DNA of 64,000 bases from JAFGDI01 sp963662515 (GCA_963662515.1 OY759675.1:4030001-4094000), one strand, 5' to 3'. Shown: positions 19,801 through 28,089, counted from the stretch's first letter. The notes: generated by a model from the letters alone, not told the origin. Numbers and translations are program-made.

Positions 19801-21342
19801 ATAGCATTGATATATACTGCCTGATTCATTTCCACCGCACAGGCCACCGATATAATAACTATCCTCTTCACCCGTAATAGAACCACTGAAATAGCATTGT
19901 GTTATACTGCCATACTCATTATAGCCACACAAACCACCAACATAATAACTGTCTTCTTCACCAGTAATAGAGCCATTGGAATAACAATTTATTATATTGC
20001 CGTATTCATTATAACCACACAGGCCACCAACAAAAATATTTGAGCCAGAAACTGATAAATTTTTTAGAGAAAGATTTTCGATAGCTGCATTTGATCCAAT
20101 ACAACCAAACAGTCCACAATAATAAGTTCCGCTGATCGTTAGATTACTGATGATATGATAATTACCATTGAAATTGCCCTTGAATTCTGTGCCGTCAAAT
20201 GTGAAATCAGTATAAGTGTCACCCGCTATAGGTGCCTTAGTATATGTCCCGGCTATACCAAGATCAAGGTCACATTCCAGCTTTGTAAAAACACCACTTC
20301 CCCAGTAATTTGGGTCTGAACAGAATTCATAAAAGTCATCCATATCTTCGATTAGATAGGGATTCGATTCTGAACCATCACCACCGCCAAGAATTATATA
20401 TCGCCAGGAAAATAACGGGTAACCATCCATCACCCATATATCATCGCTGCCGTTAGTGGCTTCGCCGACAAAATCCCAGCCAGCGTTAGTAAAGGTTTTT
20501 TCGGTTTGCATTTCAGTAGTGGTCAAACCTAAAACATTTGTTATTTTGCCAGGATGTGAGCTGTTGATGGTGTAACCTATAGACATTCCAGATACTTCAG
20601 TGTCCCAGAAGCAATTCTCTATTATAGCGAGATTGCCATATTGATAACCGCACAGGCCGCCGATTGATGCATTTCCAGAAACAGAGGCTGTGGTATAGCA
20701 TTTTGCTATACTGCCAGAATAATTACATCCACACACTCCACCAATATTCCCGACACCAGAAATAGAGCAGACAACTGTATAGCATTCAGCTATACAGCCG
20801 TATTTATTATAACCGCTCAGGCCGCCAACATAATATTCACCGGAAACAAAGCCAGTAACATAACATTCTGTTATATTGCCGTATTGGTCATATCCACACA
20901 CACCGCCGACATAGTAATCGGTTCCAGAAATAGATGCATTTTCCAGCCCGAGATTAGTGACTATTCCGCCTGAACCAATATAACCAAACAGTCCACAGTA
21001 ACTTGGTCCGCTGACTGTAAGGTTACTGATAATGTGGCCATTACCATTAAAATTACCTGTAAATTCTATACCGTCAAATGATAAATCTTTGTCGATATCA
21101 CCCGCTATAGGTGCCTGAGTGTATGTCCCGGCTATACTAAGGTCAAGGTCACATTCCAGCTGAATATAGACATCGCTGGCCCAGTAGCCGCTATCGGTAC
21201 AAAACGCTTGAAAATCAGCAAAGTCTTCCATCAGGTATGGGCTGGCTTCTGTTCCGCTGCCCGGCATGACGCCACCAGCTCCATAAAGAAAACTGCAAAT
21301 ATATGCTGTTATTACTAGTGTAAGAAAGATTGCTTTTCTCAT
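16900..21342 (-). CDS. Giant secreted GLUG-repeat protein with internal dockerin-like module
   Basis: A 1480-residue protein. I start it at the ATG 21342 (AAAGGA eight bases before) rather than a TTG 18 bases upstream. A signal peptide spans about 1-20. Two long arrays of GLUG-type repeats ('VGGLCGYN.YGSI..CY.TGSV') cover about 30-330 and 330-760. Each array is introduced by the same block ('GTEASPYLMEDFADFQAFC' / 'GSESNPYLIEDMDDFYEFC'), so the whole module has duplicated. A beta-sandwich linker precedes a dockerin-like EF-hand pair at about 934-990 (DGKIDLLDFSYF ... DIDGSGDISIEDL). The remaining 480 residues are acidic and consist of two related copies starting ISDHVYYIIVG and ISDHIIMIGID. 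GLUG repeats occur in bacterial surface adhesins and IgA-peptidase-like proteins; no protease site is seen. The likely role is adhesion. Confidence 0.8.
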   Translation of the reverse strand: MRKAIFLTLVITAYICSFLYGAGGVMPGSGTEASPYLMEDFADFQAFCTDSGYWASDVYIQLECDLDLSIAGTYTQAPIAGDIDKDLSFDGIEFTGNFNGNGHIISNLTVSGPSYCGLFGYIGSGGIVTNLGLENASISGTDYYVGGVCGYDQYGNITECYVTGFVSGEYYVGGLSGYNKYGCIAECYTVVCSISGVGNIGGVCGCNYSGSIAKCYTTASVSGNASIGGLCGYQYGNLAIIENCFWDTEVSGMSIGYTINSSHPGKITNVLGLTTTEMQTEKTFTNAGWDFVGEATNGSDDIWVMDGYPLFSWRYIILGGGDGSESNPYLIEDMDDFYEFCSDPNYWGSGVFTKLECDLDLGIAGTYTKAPIAGDTYTDFTFDGTEFKGNFNGNYHIISNLTISGTYYCGLFGCIGSNAAIENLSLKNLSVSGSNIFVGGLCGYNEYGNIINCYSNGSITGEEDSYYVGGLCGYNEYGSITQCYFSGSITGEEDSYYIGGLCGGNESGSIYQCYSTCSVGGYYGIGGLCGDNYGNICCCYTVCSVSGNSNVGGLCGTNCVGSITECYATGNVAGTGDYIGGLCGYNEYGSSISECYATCSVTATGYCCGVGGLSGGNYYSSISKCYAAGPVTGCFSDRVGGLCGSNCAGSITECYAAGHVTGLNDVCGLCGYQLGSTATTENSFWDIEASGALIGYTLDSSGPGIITNVSGLTTSEMQTVSTFTDAGWDFINETENGSDDIWFMNGYPSFSWKNIVVSTVNPGQELILTPGIANRNCLATDEVIVNITNTSANDDAAINVTKYDIDIHDTDLVFSLINRTLSVNTTLDDGDYFMQISIPFTADDLSGMNWKLFDLQYWNGSTWELAVSGNTENSPGHESKVGDRYIGDSAESIPVLSSELGDYGVYYNSLTGKGFVWANVDHTTDFAIATLAGNFYPDGKIDLLDFSYFAKAWLSNTSSESWNYICDIDGSGDISIEDLTLFVEKWLFSNEQELISDHVYYIIVGTEYNYYPSDDQPVPGIEICLETDGTVESITIEAPNGDIFEIPDEERTYPEFNKGEIETCWEYDEDENICNWECNIELADTDYLDGYGSGEYIFTIHYYSGASQQTSVRLYKPYTSDPIVQITQRPVITNIHDGDIVNSPLTVTWQACNEAEVNRIGLDINSNDDYDDYEFSLPITSVGIEETIDLPSGSSWEALLIFGCIYELQNDDGIAILIGKDSTFEMEFSSMGEISDHIIMIGIDYGYDYNSPDTSSDDEYDFEIYTQTDDAVEWIEVLTPAGNTIEIVEDSYTFTGNGSIEISIEYEADENCLGWCYEDESKDLVAFDAYGDGLYTFTFHYSNGCSQQTTAWFGVPDTANSIAQPTQPGVINSFSNGSSIISPVAVSWEPCTDSNAEWIWFEAENEDIDEFIEIDLPVNAVELESPVWLEVGQWDISLCFGTYYLSENNDSVVIDVAKYSETDYSISSLGEIIDHVSESN

Positions 21343-21494
21343 TTTTAGATTTCCTTTCAACTCACAAGCTAAAACTAACTAAATACCAAAAATATTCCAT
21401 TTGTTCCAACAACATAAATTGATACTGACGATTTCGCAATAACATCCCTATACTATTTATATTTTAGTCATAAGATGTTGAAGGGAATATTAAA

Positions 21495-21507
21495 GGTGTC
21501 AGACACC
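21495..21507. repeat. REP-like palindrome GGTGTCAGACACC
   Basis: A perfect 13-base palindrome (GGTGTC-A-GACACC) in the AT-rich gap upstream of the GLUG protein gene. Similar GTGTC/GACAC palindromes act as REP sequences in many genomes, but this is the only copy that I noticed in the window. Confidence 0.45.
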
Positions 21508-21768
21508 GTTTATAGTAACAATCAATCCATCTCCATACTTTGCAACAGCTTACACATCCTTGCTTGGCCTGGCTAATAGATCAAGACTTGCCAGAAGTTC
21601 TGGTTCTGTGCCGGTTTTGATTTTCAGTTGGCATCACCCAAAAGACAGTCGCGTTTGATAGAGATTGACATAATTATCAACTTTACAATACTACAACTTC
21701 ACTACAAAACCGTCAAGCCATTTCCAAATACCGCAACCAAAACACCCCGCACCAAAACCACATTAAAC

Positions 21769-21869
21769 ACCATAGGTCATATAGGTCCCATAGGTCCCAT
21801 CCGTCCCATCCGTCTCATCCCGTCCGTTTCGTCCATCTCGTCTATCCCGTCCATCTCACACCTGCATTG
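21769..21869. repeat. Degenerate 9-bp tandem patch (CATAGGTCC / CATCCGTCC / CATCTCGTC)
   Basis: About ten consecutive words of roughly nine bases follow the pattern CAT-(A/C)(G/C)-GTC-(C/T), drifting from CATAGGTCC to CATCCGTCC to CATCTCGTC. Similar shorter runs occur at about 16848-16870, 54916-55027 and 57244-57275. It has no coding character. Confidence 0.7.
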
Positions 21870-21973
21870 AATGTATGCATGCCACCTACACCAAATGTAT
21901 GTGGAAAAGCTGTGAATAAAATATAAAACCGTAAGACAAGCTATATAAAGCCGTTATGATTAACACTTTTTTA

Positions 21974-21989
21974 TGGCACGCTAATTGCA
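21974..21989 (+). promoter_or_regulatory. Sigma-54 (RpoN) promoter, TGGCACG-N4-TTGCA
   Basis: TGGCACG at -24 and TTGCA at -12 match the consensus exactly, with GG and GC separated by the required ten bases. The predicted start is near position 2000 of the local numbering 20000-22000, i.e. about 22000, giving a leader of about 36 bases before the lipoprotein hydrolase ATG. Transcription would need RpoN and an enhancer-binding ATPase, neither of which is encoded in the window. Confidence 0.85.
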
Positions 21990-22035
21990 ATATACAAAAA
22001 TGCAGTTAATAACAATATTAAACGGAGATTTCAAA

Positions 22036-22776
22036 ATGTTTAGAAAAGGAACTATTATCATGATCAACTTATGCACAACTCTGGCATTAGCACTCGCTGG
22101 CTGCGAAACCCGGCAGCATCACCCCGGCGACCCGAACCTCGGTGCTACCTGGCTTATCCCCGGCATAGAGGGGCAGGCTACCATGGTCAAACCTGTCATA
22201 AAGGCCTTAAGAGACTCTGGTTACAATGGCGACATCTATACCCTGAACTGGGGTAACCCTCTACTGCCTTTCAGGAATCTTTGTAACGAAAAATACAAAC
22301 ATGAAAAAGCACAAACTCTTGCAAATAACATAGTTACATACGCCAACAACCACCCGCACCAGCCCATAGACATCATCGGCTACTCCGCCGGGGCAGGGCT
22401 TACCATCATGGCCGTCGAAAAACTACCGCCACATGTCAAAGTCAGAAATATAACCCTGGTTCATGGTGCTATCTCACCCGAATACGATCTAACTGCCGCA
22501 CTGGCAAATACTTCCGGCTCAATAAAAAATGTCAGCTCAAAAGCCGACTGGCTTATCCTCGGCCTTGGCACTACCATTTTCGGCACTATGGACAACTCAC
22601 ATTCTTCTTCCGCGGGCATGATCGGCTTCAACACCCAAACGGCAGTACCAGATCCGCTGCAAAGACATAAGCTCAAACAAATAAAATGGAAAATGAAACA
22701 AAAACGCTGGGGCGGTCACATAACTCTTTATCAATACGCATTTAACAAAAAATATGTACTTAATAACACTATTTAA
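22036..22776 (+). CDS. Lipoprotein alpha/beta-hydrolase (serine hydrolase)
   Basis: A 246-residue lipoprotein: residues 1-22 form a signal peptide ending in the lipobox LALAGC. The hydrolase domain opens with 'TWLIPGIEGQ', carries the nucleophile elbow GYSAG (Ser in IIGYSAGAGL), a possible acid in SSKADWLIL, and a final His in GGHITLY, in the right order for a catalytic triad. The substrate is unknown; esterase or lipase-like activity at the envelope is the family expectation. The ATG at 22036 follows CGGAG by eight bases; an upstream TTG would lie inside the sigma-54 promoter and is excluded. It is the first gene of a probable two-gene operon under that promoter. Confidence 0.82.
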   Translation: MFRKGTIIMINLCTTLALALAGCETRQHHPGDPNLGATWLIPGIEGQATMVKPVIKALRDSGYNGDIYTLNWGNPLLPFRNLCNEKYKHEKAQTLANNIVTYANNHPHQPIDIIGYSAGAGLTIMAVEKLPPHVKVRNITLVHGAISPEYDLTAALANTSGSIKNVSSKADWLILGLGTTIFGTMDNSHSSSAGMIGFNTQTAVPDPLQRHKLKQIKWKMKQKRWGGHITLYQYAFNKKYVLNNTI

Positions 22777-22811
22777 TAATTACCATAACTCTTTATTTAA
22801 GGAATAATAAA

Positions 22812-23333
22812 ATGCTTACTATACTTATCATTGCAATACTCACCTTTATAAACGGCTGCAATACCAACAGCCCTGCAATAGCCGCCCATACTAACACAAA
22901 GCCCGAAATCACAGCCATTTACGACTCAAGATGTATCGCCGTTGCTTACTATCGCTCTCAAATACATGCCGACCTGCTCAAAGAATGGACCACCCAACAC
23001 GATGCCGGCGATGAAAAGGTTAAAAAAGAAGTGAATGAAAAAGCAAATAAAATGCAGCAACTTGCACATTTACAAGGATTTAGCACTGAACCGGTTGATG
23101 AACTTCTCGCCAGATTTCAACCCCAGATCGAACAGATAATGGCCACTCATAACGCTACTGCCATTTGCAGTTGCTGGCTATATAAAGGAGATATCAAAAA
23201 CACCATAGACATAACCGATGAATTAGCAGCACTTTATAATCCAGATGAGCAAACCCTCAATATAATCGCCAAAATGAAAGATGTAAAACCCTTACCAAAA
23301 TGGAAAGTCAAATTCTTCGAACTCGTTCACTAA
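22812..23333 (+). CDS. Small lipoprotein of unknown function, co-transcribed with the hydrolase
   Basis: A 173-residue protein with a short signal peptide and lipobox INGC (Cys16). The mature part is helical and charged, with a pair of nearby cysteines (AICSCWLYKG) and no recognised domain. AAGGAATAATAA precedes the ATG and the gap from the hydrolase gene is only 35 bases, so both should share the sigma-54 promoter. The 3' end overlaps the convergent CCA nucleotidyltransferase gene by 26 bases. It could be an accessory or inhibitor of the hydrolase; that is a guess from position. Confidence 0.7.
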   Translation: MLTILIIAILTFINGCNTNSPAIAAHTNTKPEITAIYDSRCIAVAYYRSQIHADLLKEWTTQHDAGDEKVKKEVNEKANKMQQLAHLQGFSTEPVDELLARFQPQIEQIMATHNATAICSCWLYKGDIKNTIDITDELAALYNPDEQTLNIIAKMKDVKPLPKWKVKFFELVH

Positions 23334-24522
23334 CCCATTGCCGGGCCTGATCTTGCGTCACCAGCTCACCTTCCAATTGGGCCAGATACATCTGCTCAAA
23401 GAGCTGCCCTAGTTTGGGACCAGGTTCTAAACCCAGTGATATCAAGTCATTACCGTTAAGTAAAGCAACAGGCTTAATCTCTTCATCACCCAGGTCTGCT
23501 ATCTGACAACGCAGTTCGTCCAGCAGACCTGTATCTTTACCCTCTCGAACATGGCAGGCCCAGACCAGGTTTAACAAGTCACTGAACCATTCATTAGCCA
23601 GCCACAGCTTAAGCCTGCCCTTACTTAAAGGAAGCTCTGACAATAACTTAGAAACACTATCAGCCAGCCATATCGCCTTCTTGCGAGTATCATTACTGAC
23701 CTTGAGCGATCTGGTAATGTCAGATACTTTACCCCCAAGTCCGCCCGATAGTGTTGCTGTCAGTGCCAGGGCAAAGTCAACTGGCTCACTGAGCAGCTTA
23801 AGTCTTTCTACCCCCTCTGAAAGTTGCTCAACAGGGTAATTTCTATAAATAACGCCCATTAAACCACTTGCGAGCACCATCTTCATGCCCGCATAACGAT
23901 TGCCATTTACCATTATCTTTTCCAGCTCAGTTGCGATCCGTTCCGAACTTATCCGGCTGATACGATCGGACAACTGACATATAGCCTGCCAGGTTGACGC
24001 CTCAATTTCATAACCTAAGCGAGCAGCAAATCTTATAGCACGAAGCATACGCAAATGGTCTTCACCGAACCGCGCCTGCGGTTCGCCAATAGCGCGAATT
24101 ACACCAGCTGACAGGTCCGCCTGACCGCCAACATAGTCCAGTATCTCATCTGAGAGCGGATCGTAAAACATACCATTTATCGTAAAGTCCCTGCGCAATG
24201 CATCCTGGCGGGCATCGGTAAACTCAACTGCCTCCGGACGACGGCCATCGACATAACCCCCGTCATTACGGAAGGTTGCAACTTCTACCTGAGCCCTGCC
24301 CAGCAGTACCACAACTACACCAAACTGTGCCCCAACCTGCAAAGTGCGCTTGAACAAACCGCTTACCTGCTGCGGGGTGGCATTAGTAGCCACATCATAA
24401 TCCTGGGCCTCTACTGCCATAAGCATATCACGAACACACCCGCCAGCCCATAAAGCCTGGAATCCGGCTTCATGCAGCCGCTTTACTACATTCAGGGCGG
24501 CTTGTCTGTTATGCTCTGTCAT
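23308..24522 (-). CDS. CCA tRNA nucleotidyltransferase / poly(A) polymerase family protein
   Basis: A class II nucleotidyltransferase. The N-terminus has the signature GGCVRD followed by the metal-binding pair in DYDVAT, then 'RRDFTINGMFYD' and the RNA/ATP-recognition helix 'FGEDHLRMLRAIRFAARLGYEI'. It adds CCA to tRNA or A residues to RNA in the cytoplasm; sequence alone does not separate the two. The C-terminal half is helical, as in the family. The start is uncertain: an in-frame GTG (24555), ATG (24534) and ATG (24522) are available. I chose 24522 because the conserved core starts soon after it. All overlap the end of rsmD, so the two genes are translationally coupled. Confidence 0.85.
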   Translation of the reverse strand: MTEHNRQAALNVVKRLHEAGFQALWAGGCVRDMLMAVEAQDYDVATNATPQQVSGLFKRTLQVGAQFGVVVVLLGRAQVEVATFRNDGGYVDGRRPEAVEFTDARQDALRRDFTINGMFYDPLSDEILDYVGGQADLSAGVIRAIGEPQARFGEDHLRMLRAIRFAARLGYEIEASTWQAICQLSDRISRISSERIATELEKIMVNGNRYAGMKMVLASGLMGVIYRNYPVEQLSEGVERLKLLSEPVDFALALTATLSGGLGGKVSDITRSLKVSNDTRKKAIWLADSVSKLLSELPLSKGRLKLWLANEWFSDLLNLVWACHVREGKDTGLLDELRCQIADLGDEEIKPVALLNGNDLISLGLEPGPKLGQLFEQMYLAQLEGELVTQDQARQWVSERVRRI

Positions 24523-25210
24523 CTGCCTGCTCATCTCCTGATTGATGATCCCCACTCAGAGCAGCTCCCTTATGAACCGATTCATCTGAAGGGTTAACCT
24601 CTGACTGCTCTTCTGGGCCTGCCTTTACATAAAAGTTCAAGGTCATTATTCCATAAGAGCGTCTGTCGATAAGTTTCAGTGGGCCATAACACTCCGGCGT
24701 AGGATACTTTAACTCATTACGCAATACGACCTTAGCTCCAACAGCAATTTGCTTGCTGATCTTGAGCATAAGCCTGCCTAGCGGCGATGACTCATCTACC
24801 TCACGAGCCAGCGGGAAAGGAGGATCACAAAATACAATATCAACCCCGGTCATGGATTCATCACTCTGCCAGCTGGCCAGCCGGCTGCTTTTGGGCACAC
24901 CATATTTAAATATGTCTGCCCGGATCACCGTACATTCATCTTCAAATTTCAGGTGTGCAATATTATCATACAGCCGCTTGATCGCTTCACGGTCCATATC
25001 AACAAAGATAGCATGTACCGCTCCCCGACTCAGTGCTTCCAACCCCATTGACCCAGTGCCGGAGAACAGATCGGCAACAACTTTGCCGGGCACTTCGTAG
25101 CGTAATATAGAAAACAAAGCCTCTTTTACCATATCCGGAATTGGACGGGTGGTATTGTCTTTGGGAGGTATCAATTTCATCCTGGCTCTTGACCCGGCAA
25201 TTATTCGCAT
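24509..25210 (-). CDS. rsmD: 16S rRNA (guanine966-N2)-methyltransferase RsmD
   Basis: A Rossmann-fold methyltransferase of 233 residues. 'MRIIAGSRARMKL' and 'TRPIPDMVKEALFSIL' are typical RsmD N-terminal motifs, DLFSGTGSMGLEALSRGA is the S-adenosylmethionine loop, and DPPF is the catalytic motif IV. About 30 extra residues form a polar C-terminal tail (EEQSEVNPSDES...) beyond the usual family end. I chose the ATG at 25210 because AGGTG lies seven bases before it and because a longer frame would add residues untypical of the family. It overlaps the downstream nucleotidyltransferase gene. Confidence 0.9.
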   Translation of the reverse strand: MRIIAGSRARMKLIPPKDNTTRPIPDMVKEALFSILRYEVPGKVVADLFSGTGSMGLEALSRGAVHAIFVDMDREAIKRLYDNIAHLKFEDECTVIRADIFKYGVPKSSRLASWQSDESMTGVDIVFCDPPFPLAREVDESSPLGRLMLKISKQIAVGAKVVLRNELKYPTPECYGPLKLIDRRSYGIMTLNFYVKAGPEEQSEVNPSDESVHKGAALSGDHQSGDEQADDRA

Positions 25211-25538
25211 CTCTGTCACCTGAAAAAAGGGCAGGGTTAGTCCTGCTATTATCATAATTCATTGCAAAATGGCATTTTATAGCCTGCATTAACTATCGGC
25301 AAGCAATTTCTTTATCAGACCCGCCAGTAACATAAGCGATTCAACAGCTATATACATAGCCGTAAAATACTTGCATATATTATCTGCTGTTGGTATAAGT
25401 GGTTCTGATAGCATGGTATGTTTATGATCTGAGTCTGATCTTGCAAAATTTAAATTTTATCTGTAACGAAATTACCTTTAGGGCGTCTATTATATTAGTT
25501 TGACATAACTATTTTATGCTATTAAAGTTGAGGTTTGC
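25211..25538. other. AT-rich divergent intergenic region at an apparent strand-composition switch
   Basis: 328 bases between divergent rsmD and the DUF2007 gene. It is AT-rich (for example AAAATTTAAATTTTAT near 25447) and holds a TTGACA at about 25499. No perfect DnaA box (TTATCCACA) was seen. By eye, the + strand to the left is C-rich whatever the gene direction, and to the right it is not. Confidence 0.4.
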
Positions 25539-25745
25539 ATGAGTTATATACAGGTAGTAATGAATTATGCCAGTCGCCTCGAGGCTGAGTCTGCCAAATC
25601 ACTGCTCGAAATGCAGGGTATTATGAGCATAGTAGAAGGTGATGACTGTGGCGGGATAAGGCCGGATCTGAGTTTTGCCACTGGCGGTTATAAACTGCTG
25701 GTTAAGGAGAGTGATTTAGGCCGGGCCAAGGAATTACTGGGCTAA
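25539..25745 (+). CDS. DUF2007-type putative signal-transducing protein
   Basis: A 68-residue protein with the ferredoxin-like pattern of the DUF2007 family: 'VVMNYASRLEAESAKSLLEMQGI' followed by a variable loop and 'YKLLVKESDLGRAKELLG'. GAGG lies six bases before the ATG. The family is annotated as signal-transducing or PII-like in fold, but its molecular role is not established. It may be transcribed with the lipoprotein gene 105 bases downstream. Confidence 0.8.
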   Translation: MSYIQVVMNYASRLEAESAKSLLEMQGIMSIVEGDDCGGIRPDLSFATGGYKLLVKESDLGRAKELLG

Positions 25746-25850
25746 TATACATTTATATAATAATGATCGCCAACTGTAGCGTATTCTGGAATATGAAGTT
25801 AGCATAAATTGCTGGTTGGCTCTAAATATTCAATTATGGGAGATTATACT

Positions 25851-26357
25851 ATGAAGAAAGTTATCATCAGCTTGTTGTTGATAATACTGACATTGAATTG
25901 TTCCGGCTGCTTTTCAATAGTAGGCAGTATTATCGGATATCAATCGGGTGAATTACTGGCGGGCTTATTGATCGGTGCGGGCATTGATGCCGGAGTCGCT
26001 ATTGCTAACGAGGCGAAATGCGAAGCTGACAGTAAGGTATATGAGTTGGATTCTGAAAAAGGTCAGGTAAAAGCCCAGCTAAATACTGACGATATGACCA
26101 GCATCGTAACTGACATAGAGACAACATTCGGCAGTGAAGGCTGGTCGTATGAGCTGACACTTAAGAAGATACGCAAGGGTAAAAGCCTGTCAGCTCAGTG
26201 GCAAGTTAATAATGGCCAGGGCGATGAATTTTCAGTTGCTCTGTCGCTGGCCAAAAGAAAACTCGAACTTAGAGTCAAGAGCGATAAAGCAGAACTAAAA
26301 GGATCAGTTCTCAATAAGCTGATAACACCCCTTGAAAGCAAGCTGGAATCGAAGTGA
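25851..26357 (+). CDS. Lipoprotein with glycine-rich segment, unknown function
   Basis: A 168-residue protein with an N-terminal signal ending near Cys20 (LNCSGC). A glycine-rich hydrophobic stretch follows ('SIVGSIIGYQSGELLAGLLIGAGIDAG'-like, split here), as in small lipoproteins with glycine zippers. The C-terminal 100 residues are a charged alpha/beta domain. GGGAG lies eight bases before this ATG; a TTG 42 bases upstream is in frame but would spoil the signal peptide. It probably sits in the envelope. No family was recognised with confidence. Confidence 0.7.
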   Translation: MKKVIISLLLIILTLNCSGCFSIVGSIIGYQSGELLAGLLIGAGIDAGVAIANEAKCEADSKVYELDSEKGQVKAQLNTDDMTSIVTDIETTFGSEGWSYELTLKKIRKGKSLSAQWQVNNGQGDEFSVALSLAKRKLELRVKSDKAELKGSVLNKLITPLESKLESK

Positions 26358-26506
26358 TATTCACGATAGTGCATTTGTCGGCGACCAAGTTACAATAAAT
26401 AGTTTGTAACGGTCGTAGGGATTGGCAGTGAGTTAAAATTTTGGTGTTGAGGTTAAGAAATCGGAAATAACTGGAAAATGTGGCCAAATAGTGTACACTA
26501 AGCGCC

Positions 26507-27544
26507 ATGTTTATAGATGAAGTAGAAATACATGTAAAAGCCGGCGACGGTGGAGATGGTTGCATCAGCTTCCGTCGTGAAAAATATATACCTCGTGGCG
26601 GACCAGATGGCGGCGACGGCGGCGATGGCGGCAAGGTTATCTTTCAGGCCGATGGCTCAATGGATACACTGCTGGATTTCCGCGGCCAGTATCACTGGAA
26701 GGCCCAGCGTGGCCAGGACGGCATGGGCAGTCAATGCTCAGGCAAGGCCGGCGACGACCTGGTGATAAAAGTGCCCGTTGGCACAATGATCTTCGATACA
26801 AAACTGGATGTACTGATCAAAGACCTAACCTATGATGGCGAGCGTGTTTGCGTAGCGGACGGCGGTTTTGGCGGAAAAGGCAATCAGCATTTTGCGACTG
26901 CTACTGACCAGGTACCTCGTAAGGCAGAGACAGGCACGACCGGCAAAGAACGCTATCTTCGTCTGGAATTGAAGTTGATGGCCGATGTTGGGCTGGCAGG
27001 TCTGCCTAATGCCGGTAAGAGCACATTATTAAGCCGGATATCGTCAGCGCGTCCTAAGGTAGCCCCTTATCCCTTCACAACTCTAGTTCCAAATTTGGGC
27101 ATAATAGAGCTCAAAGGCTTCCGGCGTTTTGTGATGGCCGACATACCAGGTCTGATCGAAGGAGCGGCAGAAGGTCTTGGTCTGGGCAATGAATTTCTGC
27201 GTCATGTAGAGCGGAATAAGATATTGCTGCATCTGGTGGATATAGCACCAGCAGATGAAAGCGACCCGGTAACTAATTATCATATAATCCGTAATGAGCT
27301 GGAAAAGCACAGCCCTGCGCTTGCATCCAAACCCGAGATAATAGTAGTAACCAAAACAGACCTTGATGTTGATGATATGCTGTTGAACGATTTTAAGGCT
27401 CGTCTGGGTAAGCCTGTGCTTGGCATTTCGGCTGTAACAGGAAAAGGTCTAAATGTCTTGACCGAGACTATCTGGACAGAGCTGGAAAAGGAAAAGGCCC
27501 GTATGCTGGCCGAAGAGATAGAAAAAGATCAGGCAATATTTTAA
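26507..27544 (+). CDS. obgE: GTPase ObgE/CgtA
   Basis: A 345-residue Obg GTPase. The glycine-rich Obg fold spans residues 1-157 ('VKAGDGGDGCISFRREKY', 'GGPDGGDGGDGG'). The G domain starts with the P-loop GLPNAGKST (about 165-173), then DIPGLIEGA (G3) and TKTD (G4), and SAVTGKG (G5). Length matches the short Obg form without the C-terminal OCT domain. It acts in 50S ribosome maturation and stress control. The ATG has no strong Shine-Dalgarno sequence. The next small zinc-ribbon-like gene follows 47 bases downstream. Confidence 0.96.
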   Translation: MFIDEVEIHVKAGDGGDGCISFRREKYIPRGGPDGGDGGDGGKVIFQADGSMDTLLDFRGQYHWKAQRGQDGMGSQCSGKAGDDLVIKVPVGTMIFDTKLDVLIKDLTYDGERVCVADGGFGGKGNQHFATATDQVPRKAETGTTGKERYLRLELKLMADVGLAGLPNAGKSTLLSRISSARPKVAPYPFTTLVPNLGIIELKGFRRFVMADIPGLIEGAAEGLGLGNEFLRHVERNKILLHLVDIAPADESDPVTNYHIIRNELEKHSPALASKPEIIVVTKTDLDVDDMLLNDFKARLGKPVLGISAVTGKGLNVLTETIWTELEKEKARMLAEEIEKDQAIF

Positions 27545-27591
27545 GCGTATCATTTCCAGATGGTAATGATTGCTTTGTATATGCGCAATTT

Positions 27592-27864
27592 ATGATCATG
27601 GAAAAGGACCCTGACTATATACTGGATATAAGCGGGTTGCAGAATGAACCTGCTAACGAAAAGTCAGCTGAGCAAAGTAAAGAGCAGACAGTTGGCGGCC
27701 GTAAGTGTATTTATGTACATTTCGAGTGTTGCGGCGTCTATTGTCATATATATAAGAATAAGGCGGGCACGGCGTATGAGGGCCGCTGCCCCAAATGCCT
27801 GAGGCCATTGAGTGTTAAGGTCGGCCCGGGCGGTACCGAAAATCGCTTCTTCAGGGCTCAATAA
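27592..27864 (+). CDS. Small cysteine-rich protein with a CPKC knuckle
   Basis: A 90-residue protein. The N-terminal third is acidic and flexible. The C-terminal half carries FECCGVYC and, 20 residues on, RCPKCLRPL, so four or more cysteines could bind a metal as a zinc ribbon. A GPGGT segment follows. The pattern looks like a conserved hypothetical family rather than a chance frame. It lies directly after obgE on the same strand. Function is unknown; nucleic-acid or ribosome association is possible from position only. Confidence 0.65.
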   Translation: MIMEKDPDYILDISGLQNEPANEKSAEQSKEQTVGGRKCIYVHFECCGVYCHIYKNKAGTAYEGRCPKCLRPLSVKVGPGGTENRFFRAQ

Positions 27865-28089
27865 GTAAATGATCTGTATTGAGTGATAGTAATATATAAG
27901 CGGGTATTAGAAAAGCAGTTAAGGTATCAGATAATATCAGTTTCCCAATATTGTCTTTTGTCATCCTGAAGCGTGGTAAAGCCAGAGTGTAAAAATGTGA
28001 GAATCGGATATTAAGAAATAATGTCTCAGAATGTTTTGGTGTGATAATTAATAAATTTATTTGCGTCTTTTACTTTTAAATCTTACTGT

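Noticed and set aside
21540..21640. A short minus-strand peptide-like tail (ending LLARPSKDV, stop) near 21555-21625
   Set aside because: About 25 codons with an upstream stop and no start; too short to call even as a pseudogene.
25211..25538. Replication origin with DnaA boxes
   Set aside because: No TTATCCACA or one-mismatch cluster could be found; only the composition switch is kept as a finding.
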